9,562 nt of DNA, taken from the NCBI GenBank assembly GCA_023227945.1, contig JALOCC010000061.1, forward strand, positions 1-9,562, given 5' to 3'. The position numbers and the translations under genes are program-made. The stretch is from Candidatus Omnitrophota bacterium. GTDB lineage: Bacteria; Omnitrophota; Gorgyraeia; Duberdicusellales; 4484-171. Positions 1 to 7,148 of the stretch are shown here, piece by piece. The notes under the pieces are model-generated. The model did not search any database and was not told the DNA's origin. It saw only the letters and a program-made list of their open reading frames with translations. Positions within the stretch are counted from its first letter, which is position 1. Each line of letters begins with the position of its first letter.

Positions 1-1147
1 TATTTGGATATATTCGTATCGCAGTAGCATATTTCAAATACGAAATATCCAGACCATTTATTTTAGGTGCATTAGTGGCTTCGGTAAAAGCGTAATGCCA
101 CCCACCGTGTGTATTCGATCCAAAGCACGGAATAGCACTAGCGTTGTCCACGAGGACGTAAGCCGAACCACTTGCAAGCCTTACATACAAAGTAGTCAGC
201 GCGTTAGCGGTAAGCGTCCTGCTTGTAGCCTCACCAAGCGTTCCCGCGGCATCCGTGTAGAATCTCCCAATGCCAGAGATGTACGCTGTGCTCGTTACGG
301 TTGAGTACAAACGAAGCGTGAATACGCCTGCACCTGTACCGGTTGCGGCGAGAGGAATCACAAGGCGATTTTGAGCGTCCTCGTATTTTGCAAGTGCGTC
401 GTAGTCTCTTAGGAACCAACCCCAAAATGTTTCAGTAGAGAACCAACCCGTAGGGTTCAAATCAAAAATACGTCCTAGGCCCTCTCGGATTATGGAGGTT
501 CCAAACTGACCGTAGAATTGAGGGATCATTCTAAAATGAGTACCTGGTGTTAAAATGCGTTTGGAAGCGAACGATTGCAGTTGTGTTAAGTTGTACGCAG
601 TCCCATACATGAAAGTGCCGCCGTACATCCAGCCAGTCCACGGGAGAGTTCCATCGAGACGATTTCCGATGTAGAGCCCGTCGGCTTCAGTCCATGCAAT
701 AAGCGATGCCGTGGCCGACGATGAGCCAGAGCCCACAAGTGTATTGCTGGTTACATCCCAAGCAAGAAACGAGAGTGTCGTTTTATCCCACGAGGAATAG
801 ATTGCAATGTCGTGGTCAAGCGTCGGGATGTTGGTTATTTCCACTTCTCGTTGCACGGTGCCGGAGGCGTTTCGTAGCCTTGCATTAAGCCGTCCAGAAG
901 TTCTGACGGTAACCGTCAATCGGTCGTTGCCCCGCATTTGACGCATGATGCAAGCGAAGTCAACGGCAGGTGTGGCCTTTGTTTTTCTAATCAGAAAACT
1001 TTCAGTCCAAGAGTTTGATACAAAATCCATTCCAGTAAAAAGACTCTTGATAAAATTGCCGTCCAAAACGGTAGGCCCAATGCGAAGCATGGAGTCTATC
1101 GAAATGGGCCGGTTGGTAACTTTACTTTGTGTGAAACTTGGAATCAT
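1..1147 (-). CDS. Large tail-fibre-like protein with LamG-like domain (partial)
   Basis: An open frame of 382 codons that runs off the left edge with no stop. It starts at ATG 1147-1145, overlapping the previous stop as ATGA; no strong Shine-Dalgarno site precedes it, so translation probably relies on coupling. Residues about 45-192 look like a LamG/concanavalin-like beta-sandwich: L-T-V-T-V-R-T-S-G-R-L-N-A-R-L-R strands, a D-H-D-I-A-I-Y-S-S-W-D core, G-L-Y-I-G-N-R-L-D-G, and the closing W-M-Y-G-G-T-F-M-Y-G...L-T-Q-L-Q. A second beta-rich region (about 270-340) contains T-L-T-A-N-A-L-T-T-L-Y-V-R-L. The last visible residues (L-D-I-S-Y-L-K-Y-A-T-A-I-R-I-Y) resemble the first unit of leucine-rich-type repeats seen in some fibre proteins. 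Such an architecture suggests a sugar- or surface-binding fibre. GC is about 50%, above the head genes. Confidence 0.78.
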   Translation of the reverse strand, partial: MIPSFTQSKVTNRPISIDSMLRIGPTVLDGNFIKSLFTGMDFVSNSWTESFLIRKTKATPAVDFACIMRQMRGNDRLTVTVRTSGRLNARLRNASGTVQREVEITNIPTLDHDIAIYSSWDKTTLSFLAWDVTSNTLVGSGSSSATASLIAWTEADGLYIGNRLDGTLPWTGWMYGGTFMYGTAYNLTQLQSFASKRILTPGTHFRMIPQFYGQFGTSIIREGLGRIFDLNPTGWFSTETFWGWFLRDYDALAKYEDAQNRLVIPLAATGTGAGVFTLRLYSTVTSTAYISGIGRFYTDAAGTLGEATSRTLTANALTTLYVRLASGSAYVLVDNASAIPCFGSNTHGGWHYAFTEATNAPKINGLDISYLKYATAIRIYPN

Positions 1148-1476
1148 GATAATTTTCTTATTTTGTCCACGTTTAAATCTTTCAATTTCGAAATATGAAC
1201 TCTTATGCTGTCACTCAGCGAATGGACATATATTTTTTGGAATGGGCCGTTAATAGACCCAGTAGAGGCTATTTTGCAAGCTGCATCCGTAGCTGCATAC
1301 AGTCCATTTGAAGCCCCGCTACGATCCGCAAGCCCAACATCAGGACTAGATGCTTGCCCACTGAATGAGCATAAGGGCGAGTCGCAAAGAACGTAGTCAA
1401 CACACCAAACTTCGTCAGTTTCGGTTGTCAAATCAAGCGTTGCTGCTGGTAACAAAGTGAGAAATTTTTCTTTCAT
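1144..1476 (-). CDS. Small unrecognised protein in the fibre cassette
   Basis: A 110-residue protein I cannot place in a family. It starts M-K-E-K-F-L-T-L-L-P, has no clear signal peptide or membrane segment, carries four cysteines (25, 31, 36 and 67), a Ser/Gly/Ala-rich middle (37-75) and a strand-like, basic end (I-Y-V-H-S-L-S-D-S-I-R-V-H-I-S near 82-96, then a Lys/Leu-rich tail). It looks like a real gene: a good GAGG site lies seven bases before the ATG, and its stop forms an ATGA overlap with the fibre gene. Coupling to the fibre suggests a partner such as a fibre connector, cap or assembly helper, by analogy with small genes next to fibres in other phages; nothing in the sequence proves it. 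Confidence 0.72.
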   Translation of the reverse strand: MKEKFLTLLPAATLDLTTETDEVWCVDYVLCDSPLCSFSGQASSPDVGLADRSGASNGLYAATDAACKIASTGSINGPFQKIYVHSLSDSIRVHISKLKDLNVDKIRKLS

Positions 1477-1516
1477 CGTGAAACCTCAAATTAAATATAA
1501 ATTAATTTAGTACAAA
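1477..1516. other. AT-rich spacer before the orphan/fibre pair
   Basis: A 40-base gap, about 20% GC. On the minus strand it carries AAATTAA and TTAATTT around a 7-base loop, an all-A/T inverted repeat, then GAGG (1487-1484) seven bases before the ATG at 1476. The ribosome-binding stretch GAGGTTT is also found before the BppU-like gene. Nothing here is a convincing promoter or terminator. Confidence 0.45.
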
Positions 1517-2479
1517 TTAAAAATCAAGTGTTGGATAATTGTCCGTATCCAATTTCCACGGCGTACACCCAGCTGGCAAATTCGCATTAAGCAAATCCAC
1601 AAATGCTTGAGTCTGAATTTCTGCGGTTGTTTTAGGCGTACCCTGCACATAGCCCGTTGCAATTTTTGTACTATCACAATAACAATTCGTAAATGTAGAT
1701 CCGGGGGCGGCTAAAGCGCGTGCATTACTTCCTGGCTTCACCAGGGTGGCAGATTGCCAACAATTTTGCAAAACCACAGGCTGATTTCCACCAATAATCG
1801 AACCCATATAAAAATTCTGATTCGTGTCTGTGACGGTTCCAATAATTCCAATATTTTTTATTGTCTCGGAACTAAGTGAACTACCGATAAGCGCACCATG
1901 CTGATAATATCCGGTTGATTTTCCTTTAAATAAAATCGAATGAATATTTGGAGTCCCATACATTTCTCTTAAAAGCAAACCAACATTATTGATAGAGAGG
2001 TATATGTGATTGCCCTCAAAAATGAGATTGTACGACTTATAACAGGTCACTAGATTCGGTCTAAATATTCCGCATCCTTTGAATTTGATATTATGCAAAG
2101 ATGTCTCTGCGGCGGACGTATTAATGAAGAAAGCATCACTTGCCAACAGGGCAATGTATAATCCATAAATAGTATGTCCCTGACCGTCAAATTCGCCTTG
2201 CGACGCGCCGACTGCATATGACACGAGGCGATTTGGGGGTGCGTTTGTTGCTGTCCAAGTCTCAAAATCTTTCCAGTCGTTAATTGCGAAATCAGCAGTT
2301 AGTCTAGCTTTATGGTACTGCCCATCGGCTGGCAATTTTCGAAATCCCATCAATGTGGCCCCGTCATATATTTCGTAGTATCCATCGACCAATTGTGGTG
2401 TAGTCACGGTTACGCCATCCCAATAATCCAAACGACTTTTTGCAGCAGAAATCATAGCTCTTCGATGCAAGTTTATCAT
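1517..2479 (-). CDS. GLUG-like beta-rich fibre or adhesin protein
   Basis: A 320-residue protein resembling GLUG-motif proteins. Residues 33-75 follow the common lead-in to such repeats (Y-Y-E-I...A-T-L...A-R-L-T-A-D-F-A-I-N). The core is E-F-D-G-Q-G-H-T-I-Y-G-L-Y-I (96-109), matching the F-D-G-x-G-H-T-I-x-G-L motif. Looser repeats follow: L-H-N-I-K-F-K-G-C (128-136), I-H-S-I-L-F-K-G-K (179-187), I-K-N-I-G-I-I-G-T-V (207-216), M-G-S-I-I-G-G (225-231), L-Q-N-C-W (237-241) and F-T-N-C-Y-C-D (263-269), spaced like turns of a right-handed beta-helix. The end (K-T-T-A-E-I-Q-T-Q-A-F-V-D-L-L-N, then D-T-D-N-Y-P-T-L) is typical of secreted GLUG proteins of gut anaerobes. No signal peptide. Placed among fibre genes, it is probably a receptor-binding or fibre-associated protein; that role is inferred. 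Confidence 0.65.
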   Translation of the reverse strand: MINLHRRAMISAAKSRLDYWDGVTVTTPQLVDGYYEIYDGATLMGFRKLPADGQYHKARLTADFAINDWKDFETWTATNAPPNRLVSYAVGASQGEFDGQGHTIYGLYIALLASDAFFINTSAAETSLHNIKFKGCGIFRPNLVTCYKSYNLIFEGNHIYLSINNVGLLLREMYGTPNIHSILFKGKSTGYYQHGALIGSSLSSETIKNIGIIGTVTDTNQNFYMGSIIGGNQPVVLQNCWQSATLVKPGSNARALAAPGSTFTNCYCDSTKIATGYVQGTPKTTAEIQTQAFVDLLNANLPAGCTPWKLDTDNYPTLDF

Positions 2480-4050
2480 ACAGATCCTACAAAAATAGCG
2501 CAATTATCGACAACTGAAAATTCATAAGTTTTACTAGGAAGCAGTGATGGAGCTGACTGCATCCATGTGACAGACTCAAAAACAGAAGGAACTACAGATC
2601 CTAAAGCGGTAACAGTTCCAAAATTCGTGTCACACACAAAGTAAACATCAGAGTCCGAAAGACCATCAAGAACTAACGTCTCCGCACCAACGCTAAGCGT
2701 GTGAGTTTCGGCTGTATAGGTCACGCTTAAAGTAGCATCTACGAGTATTTGGTCTGCCACCAAAGCATAAATTGAATTTAATTGGGTGGCTGTAAACTTT
2801 ATTACTTTTGAACTTAAATCGTTAGCCGTCGCAACCGCAGCAACCGAAGGGCCAACAACTTTAAATGCGCTTATTCCTAAAGTGTCAGCTGTTGAAAATT
2901 TGAATCTGTATTCATGCTCATAAATTTCATCAGGTAATGGATTTAACACACAAATTAATGTAGTTACCGAGCTGTCGATAGTCCCAAGCCTACGGCTTAT
3001 ATCCGCATTTATTTTGGTTACTATTTTCACTTCAACGGGTGGGACCGTTGCATCAATAGAAGTATGAACCGCACTTTGTACCCATTGCCCACCACCTTCA
3101 GAGTAGTAAACCACAACATAGCCGTTGAAAGCCTCTGGAACAGTAATCCCAGCCGATCCAGCCCAATTATCCGAAAAATTGCAGTTAGCAATTTGTGTGT
3201 AATACGCGCTTCCTTCGAGCTTAAAAGCCTCGGCACCAATAATTAAGCCCGGCTTTCCTGTGGTGTCGATGTCCTCCAACATTAAAAAATAAGTCGGATC
3301 AGTTCCAGAATTAGCCGTGAACATCGATTCGGTCACTTCGTAGCGCACAGCATTTAATCCGCTTGACATTATTTTATCGGATAAAAGAAGTTCCCATTGA
3401 CGAAGCATCGTTGGGAATTGAGCCATCATAGAGGGGTCAGAGGCGATAGATTCGCTCACATACATCAAGGCTTCGTAGGTATTAAACACTGCCGCTGTGG
3501 TGTCTGCAACGGTGCAATTATTCCAGTTGTCGCCAGCCGGAAAAATGCTCTCAATTAGTTGGTAAGCAACTGTAAAAGCGCTTGTATCTTCGAGCGTCCA
3601 TTTTCCACTAGCTCCAATAAAAATTCTGTAATTGTTGTCGTTTTTGTATGTCCTGAGTGATTGAATAGCTTCTGGATTTTGAACGGTGTAAGTTCCGTTA
3701 GCGTTCGCATCTGTTGGGCAATTTACATACAAACTACCTGAACCTATCGCTTTAAAAACGATCTGGTATTTAGCGTAGCCAACCAAAAAAGTAGAAAGAG
3801 TTCCAACATCCCAAGTGAGTGAAATTGAGTCATCGACATTCAATACTTTGGTTAATTTAATTTGGTCGATGTGCCCGCGAATGCTCAAATTCAGGTAGGC
3901 ATCAAAATCATTCAAGTCAACAAGTCCAGTAGTATAACGGCTGGAAACCGTCCAGACCATTGATGTGGTGCCATTCTCAAACTCTTTGAGATTGATAACG
4001 CCTGGTGTGATTCTTTTACTTGAAATGTCGCAAGTTAGATCAATGGCCAT
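2476..4050 (-). CDS. BppU-like baseplate/fibre protein
   Basis: A 524-residue protein, probably a structural part of the baseplate or fibre. The first ~125 residues resemble the N-terminal domain of phage upper-baseplate (BppU-type) proteins: I-D-L-T-C-D-I...R-I-T-P-G-V-I-N-L-K opening, a beta-rich body (S-M-V-W-T-V, Y-L-N-L-S-I-R-G, I-S-L-T-W-D-V), then L-V-G-Y-A-K-Y-Q-I-V-F-K (89-100), the expected last strands. The rest (130-524) is rich in Thr, Ser, Val and Ala with many short predicted strands and few charged clusters, and I do not recognise it. The final Y-E-F-S-V-V-D-N resembles the end of other phage fibre proteins. The ATG at 4050 has AGAGG seven bases upstream. The stop overlaps the next start (ATGA). 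The alternative is an unrelated beta-sandwich adhesin; no catalytic motif was seen. Confidence 0.62.
   Translation of the reverse strand: MAIDLTCDISSKRITPGVINLKEFENGTTSMVWTVSSRYTTGLVDLNDFDAYLNLSIRGHIDQIKLTKVLNVDDSISLTWDVGTLSTFLVGYAKYQIVFKAIGSGSLYVNCPTDANANGTYTVQNPEAIQSLRTYKNDNNYRIFIGASGKWTLEDTSAFTVAYQLIESIFPAGDNWNNCTVADTTAAVFNTYEALMYVSESIASDPSMMAQFPTMLRQWELLLSDKIMSSGLNAVRYEVTESMFTANSGTDPTYFLMLEDIDTTGKPGLIIGAEAFKLEGSAYYTQIANCNFSDNWAGSAGITVPEAFNGYVVVYYSEGGGQWVQSAVHTSIDATVPPVEVKIVTKINADISRRLGTIDSSVTTLICVLNPLPDEIYEHEYRFKFSTADTLGISAFKVVGPSVAAVATANDLSSKVIKFTATQLNSIYALVADQILVDATLSVTYTAETHTLSVGAETLVLDGLSDSDVYFVCDTNFGTVTALGSVVPSVFESVTWMQSAPSLLPSKTYEFSVVDNCAIFVGSV
2485..2488 (-). promoter_or_regulatory. 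Shine-Dalgarno site deciding the GLUG-like gene start
   Basis: AGGA on the minus strand, five bases before the ATG at 2479. This ATG overlaps the upstream stop as ATGA, as at other joints in this operon. An in-frame ATG eight codons earlier (2503) lies inside the upstream gene and would put this site within the coding region, so 2479 is preferred. Confidence 0.75.
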
Positions 4051-4095
4051 CTGAAAACCTCTTTTCTAAAATATACTTTTTTTATTAGTAAATCG
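4051..4095. other. AT-rich spacer between head pair and fibre genes
   Basis: A 45-base gap, about 22% GC. On the minus strand it holds TATTTTAGA (4073-4065), also present before the portal gene, followed by AGAGG (4062-4058), a strong ribosome binding site seven bases before the ATG at 4050. A 5-bp inverted repeat, GTTAC/GTAAC (4095-4107), spans the upstream stop. No convincing promoter or terminator was seen. Confidence 0.5.
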
Positions 4096-5142
4096 TTACT
4101 TTGTAACAAATTCGGAGTACCAATCCTCATATTTCATTGAGGCTGGAACGCTTATAGTTTTTCCATTTTCGTCACGGGCAGCCCGAGTCTCTAAATCATC
4201 GCTAAACTCGTCATTAAAATATGGAGCGGTTACAGTTCTACATTTCGAATGAAATGGAGGGGCTGTAATCCCTGGTTTGAAGTCAGCTAACACAAATGTT
4301 TTTCCGTCAAGACCGCGACAAAGACTACTTGTATGAATGTCCAGCGTCGCTATAATTTCATACATTTCCACATCGAGTTCTTTGTATGAGTCTAATTGCC
4401 CTTTACTTACAAAGTAAGTAGTTTCGGTTTGAATTAAATTTGCGGCTGCGCTTTTTCCAACGTTGTAGCGAGTTGAAACGTCTGCAATTGCGGCCCTAGG
4501 GCCATTTCCACGGATAATAGAATGAGAAATAATGCTGGTTAGATCATTCGTTAATTTAGCTCTGTGGGTTCCCCAAATCCTATCAGAAAAATTTGAACCG
4601 TCCGAAGCCCAAGGTTTTGAAATAACTTTTTTTAGAGCTTGGTCGTTTATGCCGGAAACTTTTACACCAATACCAAACTTTTTTTCTATCTCAAAAGAAG
4701 TCATAAAGCAAGACTCTGAATAGATAGAACCTAAAATATTTTCACTCTTGTCTATTTCGGTAGAATAAAGTTCATTCATTTTTTGCTTTATTTCTATCTG
4801 CATTGCTTCGAGTCTAGAGATTCTTTGACGTAAGGAAGCGTTCTCAAGCTCTTGAGCCCATGCGCCAGTAAGCGCATTCTCTTTTGCTCTTTTTGTGTAA
4901 GTCTTTAAGTTCCATTTAAACTCAGATAGTTCATCCGAAGTCAAAAGGCGTTTTGCTTCTGAAAAAGAAATTCCGTTCGATGTTGAAAAACGAGAATAGA
5001 AAACGCGAATTTCTTTGCTCAATTCTGCAAAATTATTTTCGTACAAATTAAACAGGTCTTTGTTTATGAATGAAGTTGCTTTCTCATTCATTGAGGCTTC
5101 TAGAATCGTGGATCGCTCGGCCCAGTATTCGCTATTGACCAT
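4096..5142 (-). CDS. Minor head protein, SPP1 gp7/Mu gpF family
   Basis: A 348-residue phage head morphogenesis protein (Phage_Mu_F domain), the portal's usual partner. SPP1 gp7 binds the portal and acts in head assembly and DNA ejection. The N-terminus begins M-V-N-S-E-Y-W-A-E-R, a common opening in the family. Residues 75-135 are Lys/Glu-rich and probably helical or coiled. The core lies at about 190-310: L-I-Q-T-E-T-T (237-243), A-T-L-D-I-H-T-S-S-L-C-R-G-L-D-G-K-T-F (265-283), and P-P-F-H-S-K-C-R-T (295-303). Cys275, His298 and Cys301 occupy the usual places of the family's conserved C...HxxC pattern. It ends P-A-S-M-K-Y-E-D-W-Y. The ATG at 5142, two bases after the portal stop, follows GAAGG (5154-5150), so the two genes are translated as a coupled pair. 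Low GC, like the portal. Confidence 0.94.
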   Translation of the reverse strand: MVNSEYWAERSTILEASMNEKATSFINKDLFNLYENNFAELSKEIRVFYSRFSTSNGISFSEAKRLLTSDELSEFKWNLKTYTKRAKENALTGAWAQELENASLRQRISRLEAMQIEIKQKMNELYSTEIDKSENILGSIYSESCFMTSFEIEKKFGIGVKVSGINDQALKKVISKPWASDGSNFSDRIWGTHRAKLTNDLTSIISHSIIRGNGPRAAIADVSTRYNVGKSAAANLIQTETTYFVSKGQLDSYKELDVEMYEIIATLDIHTSSLCRGLDGKTFVLADFKPGITAPPFHSKCRTVTAPYFNDEFSDDLETRAARDENGKTISVPASMKYEDWYSEFVTK

Positions 5143-5144
5143 GG

Positions 5145-6638
5145 CTACGCCTTCATGTTATCATCTTGATTCTGGCCCTGAGCGCTATTAGTAAACTGAT
5201 CTCCGTATTTGTCTAGCTCTCCTTTTTCGTCCTCTTTGACTTGCTTCATTTCTTGATCTACGTCGTCAATAAAAGGCACTTGCGACAAAAGTGTTTTTTG
5301 AGATATTTTAACACCGGCACTTACAAGGCTGTCCAAGATTTCAGTTTCGCTCATCAGCAAATCACGATTAAAAATAAATTGAATTGGCTCTTCGTCAATA
5401 TTAATTTGTTCTGAATTTGATAAATGAGCAGATACAAAGTACATCACACTTTCTAGCGATGCCTGAAACTCCGTTTCGTTTTCGTTTGCGTCAATGTCGC
5501 AGTCGTTAAACATCGCCGAAATATGCATCTGGTTTGCGTTACCGCCCACGCTGTCGTCTTTGACATCGTAGCCCTTGCAGTTGTCCACAATAGCCTTTTT
5601 AAGCAGCTTAACGACTAGCTCGTAATTAGTTGCGTCCACTTCGATACTTAGCTTTCTGACATCGCCTTTGGCCCCATCAGCCGAGCGGACTTTGATGGCT
5701 CCATACTGAGCTAAATTCTTTCTGAACTCTCCTAAATCGGTTCCGTCGTAATTGTCCAGAATCAAAATAGTTTTTCTTACGTCCTCGTCAAGGTTGTCTT
5801 TAAACGTCGAAAGAATTTCGTTTAGCGCGTCTTGGAGGCTCTTGCAACATTCAATCAAAGCTATTTCGGAAGAGTTACTTTTGAACGCTATGAGTGGAAT
5901 CTTGTTCCATTTCATTTCGATAGTGGCAGGGGCTTTAGTCTCTGGATCTTCGCTTTCCATTGTAAAATAAGGACGAAACGGAATTGTCTCTGGAATTAAA
6001 GATCCTGCTTTACGCACAAAATAATAAATTCCATCGGGCTTAAAGACTTCCACTTTTTCATCGTAATCAATTACGCTAGTCGCATATTCTCGCTCTTGTA
6101 AATAAAAATGCACGGCCATTTGCAATTCTGTGTGCTCTGAGTCTTTCCAGATGGGCATTATCTCCGATGCGCTGAGGCTCACAAACTTCAAATTTCCGTT
6201 GTCGTCATACGTTATATAAAGCCACGAAATTCCAGCCTGTATGGCTTGCAACCCCTGCTTTCCAATTGTCCTTTGGAATCTTTTATTTAATATGTTTTGA
6301 ACCTTTTCAATTTTAGATGTATCTTTTCCAGTAATTGAAAGTGGTTTTCCAAAGAGATAATTCTTTTTTAAGTCCACCATTTTTTTGTACTGATTATCAA
6401 CAATTATGTTGTTTGGAAGGTTGTCGACAACTTCAAGAACACCGTCTTTTCCAACAATTTCACGAGTCTTTGATAAAATATCGTGAAAGCCACGATAATA
6501 TTGGATCGCGGCAATCTGCGCAATTCTTTGCGGGCAAGTTAGCCAAAAAGAAATTTTAGTCTCAAGCCATCTCATTTCTTTCGTAGACTGCGTTTCAGTT
6601 TTTCCAACAATTGCCGATTTTATAAAGTCAAAGATCAT
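5145..6638 (-). CDS. Portal protein, SPP1 gp6 family
   Basis: A 497-residue portal protein of the SPP1 gp6 type. Twelve copies form the ring at one capsid vertex through which terminase pumps DNA and to which the tail joins. Family blocks in order: W-L-E-T near 24-27; Y-Y-R-G-x-H-D-I-L near 47-55; L-P-N-N-I-I-V-D-N-Q-Y...N-Y-L-F-G-K-P (74-99); G-x-S-W-L-Y-I-T-Y-D-D-N-G (136-148); N-K-I-P-L-I-A-F-K-S-N (245-255); a crown/stem helix region S-L-Q-D-A-L-N-E-I-L-S-T-F-K-D-N-L-D (267-284); and a C-terminal P-F-I-D-D-V-D-Q-E-M segment (455-464). The tail is acidic and Gln/Asn-rich (465-497). Length is normal. The ATG at 6638 follows AGCAGG (6650-6645) with six bases between. Two bases separate its stop from the minor head gene. 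A portal straight after the last baseplate gene is unusual; terminase and major capsid genes are not in the window. Confidence 0.96.
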   Translation of the reverse strand: MIFDFIKSAIVGKTETQSTKEMRWLETKISFWLTCPQRIAQIAAIQYYRGFHDILSKTREIVGKDGVLEVVDNLPNNIIVDNQYKKMVDLKKNYLFGKPLSITGKDTSKIEKVQNILNKRFQRTIGKQGLQAIQAGISWLYITYDDNGNLKFVSLSASEIMPIWKDSEHTELQMAVHFYLQEREYATSVIDYDEKVEVFKPDGIYYFVRKAGSLIPETIPFRPYFTMESEDPETKAPATIEMKWNKIPLIAFKSNSSEIALIECCKSLQDALNEILSTFKDNLDEDVRKTILILDNYDGTDLGEFRKNLAQYGAIKVRSADGAKGDVRKLSIEVDATNYELVVKLLKKAIVDNCKGYDVKDDSVGGNANQMHISAMFNDCDIDANENETEFQASLESVMYFVSAHLSNSEQINIDEEPIQFIFNRDLLMSETEILDSLVSAGVKISQKTLLSQVPFIDDVDQEMKQVKEDEKGELDKYGDQFTNSAQGQNQDDNMKA

Positions 6639-6654
6639 GTTTTACCTGCTAATC

Positions 6655-6671
6655 TAAAATAGCTTATTTTA
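6655..6671. repeat. AT-rich inverted repeat in the baseplate/portal gap
   Basis: TAAAATA and TATTTTA (7 bases each) flank a 3-base loop in the 41-base gap between the XkdU-like and portal genes. The stem is all A/T and is not followed by a T-run on the minus strand, so it is unlikely to be an intrinsic terminator. It may be a weak hairpin, a protein site, or simply a product of the low-GC spacer. Confidence 0.4.
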
Positions 6672-6679
6672 CGCATAAA

Positions 6680-7147
6680 TTAAACGATTTTCACGACAAG
6701 TTTTATTTGAGCGGGTAGAATCCATTTTAAAATTTCCGTTATTTGCGAAATTTGGCTTTCAGTGGCCCCATTTCCAGATACGGTCAAAGTCTGGAAATCT
6801 ATTTCGTAATCCATTTCAAATGTTGTTATGCCGAAAAAATCGGCAATAATTTTTTTTACATAACGCCATGTATATGGAGTTCTGATGTTTACCTGAGTCA
6901 AAATAAGCTGTTTTCGTTCGTTCAGTGTTGCACCGGAAGCCGGGACAATACCCAAAATAGTTTCCCACCTGGAAACCCCGTTTTCGGTGGCCGTTTTTAT
7001 AAAAAGATCAGAAATAAAATTTCCAATGGCAACCCACAGCAAATCAAATTCTTCGTTTTCGGTATTTGCGATTTGACCCATTTCTCGCATTTTTGATACG
7101 ACGTTCGGCCAATAGGCTTCAATTTTTACATCTCTAGAAAATTGCAT
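6680..7147 (-). CDS. YmfQ/DUF2313 (XkdU-like) tail protein
   Basis: A 155-residue protein of the YmfQ/DUF2313 (XkdU, P2 gpI-like) type, the last standard baseplate gene, thought to bridge the gpJ-like wedge and the tail fibres. The family pattern is clear: an early E-F-D-L-L-W-V-A-I block (33-41), F-I-K-T-A-T-E-N-G-V-S-R-W-E-T-I-L-G-I (49-67), L-N-E-R-K-Q-L-I-L-T-Q (75-85), then T-P-Y-T-W-R-Y-V-K-K-I-I (90-101) and a strand-rich end (VSGNGATESQ, then ILPAQIKLVVKIV). In other phages this C-terminal part takes a similar form. The ATG at 7147 lies one base after the baseplate J stop and follows GAGG at 7158-7155. The gene after it is not a fibre gene, as would be usual, but a portal. It is low in GC compared with the baseplate J gene. 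Confidence 0.87.
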   Translation of the reverse strand: MQFSRDVKIEAYWPNVVSKMREMGQIANTENEEFDLLWVAIGNFISDLFIKTATENGVSRWETILGIVPASGATLNERKQLILTQVNIRTPYTWRYVKKIIADFFGITTFEMDYEIDFQTLTVSGNGATESQISQITEILKWILPAQIKLVVKIV

Positions 7148-7148
7148 T

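Noticed and set aside
231..425. Minus-strand 64-codon frame inside the left-edge fibre gene
   Set aside because: It is out of frame with the 382-codon fibre gene that covers the same bases and shows domain structure; the short frame is Arg/Cys-rich and looks like a shadow.
1..2479. Diversity-generating retroelement variable region in the fibre genes
   Set aside because: No C-type-lectin-like W/G-rich variable end, no template repeat with A-specific differences and no reverse transcriptase are visible.
4095..4107. GTTAC/GTAAC inverted repeat over the minor head gene stop, considered as a terminator
   Set aside because: The stem is only five pairs and is not followed by a T-run in the direction of transcription.
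4051..4110. Promoter in the 45-base gap before the BppU-like gene
   Set aside because: TTTACT and TATATT are present on the minus strand but only 11 bases apart; AT-richness alone explains them.
95..4723. Plus-strand open frames of 60-117 codons scattered across the window, for example at 945-1253 and 2312-2527
   Set aside because: All lie opposite well-supported minus-strand genes, lack family patterns and plausible ribosome binding sites, and have compositions expected of shadow frames.
6600..6720. Chimeric assembly joining two phages at the XkdU/portal gap
   Set aside because: Not excluded, but a short coherent spacer with a good ribosome binding site and the same strand, low GC on both sides and a spacer motif shared with the next gap argue for a natural junction.
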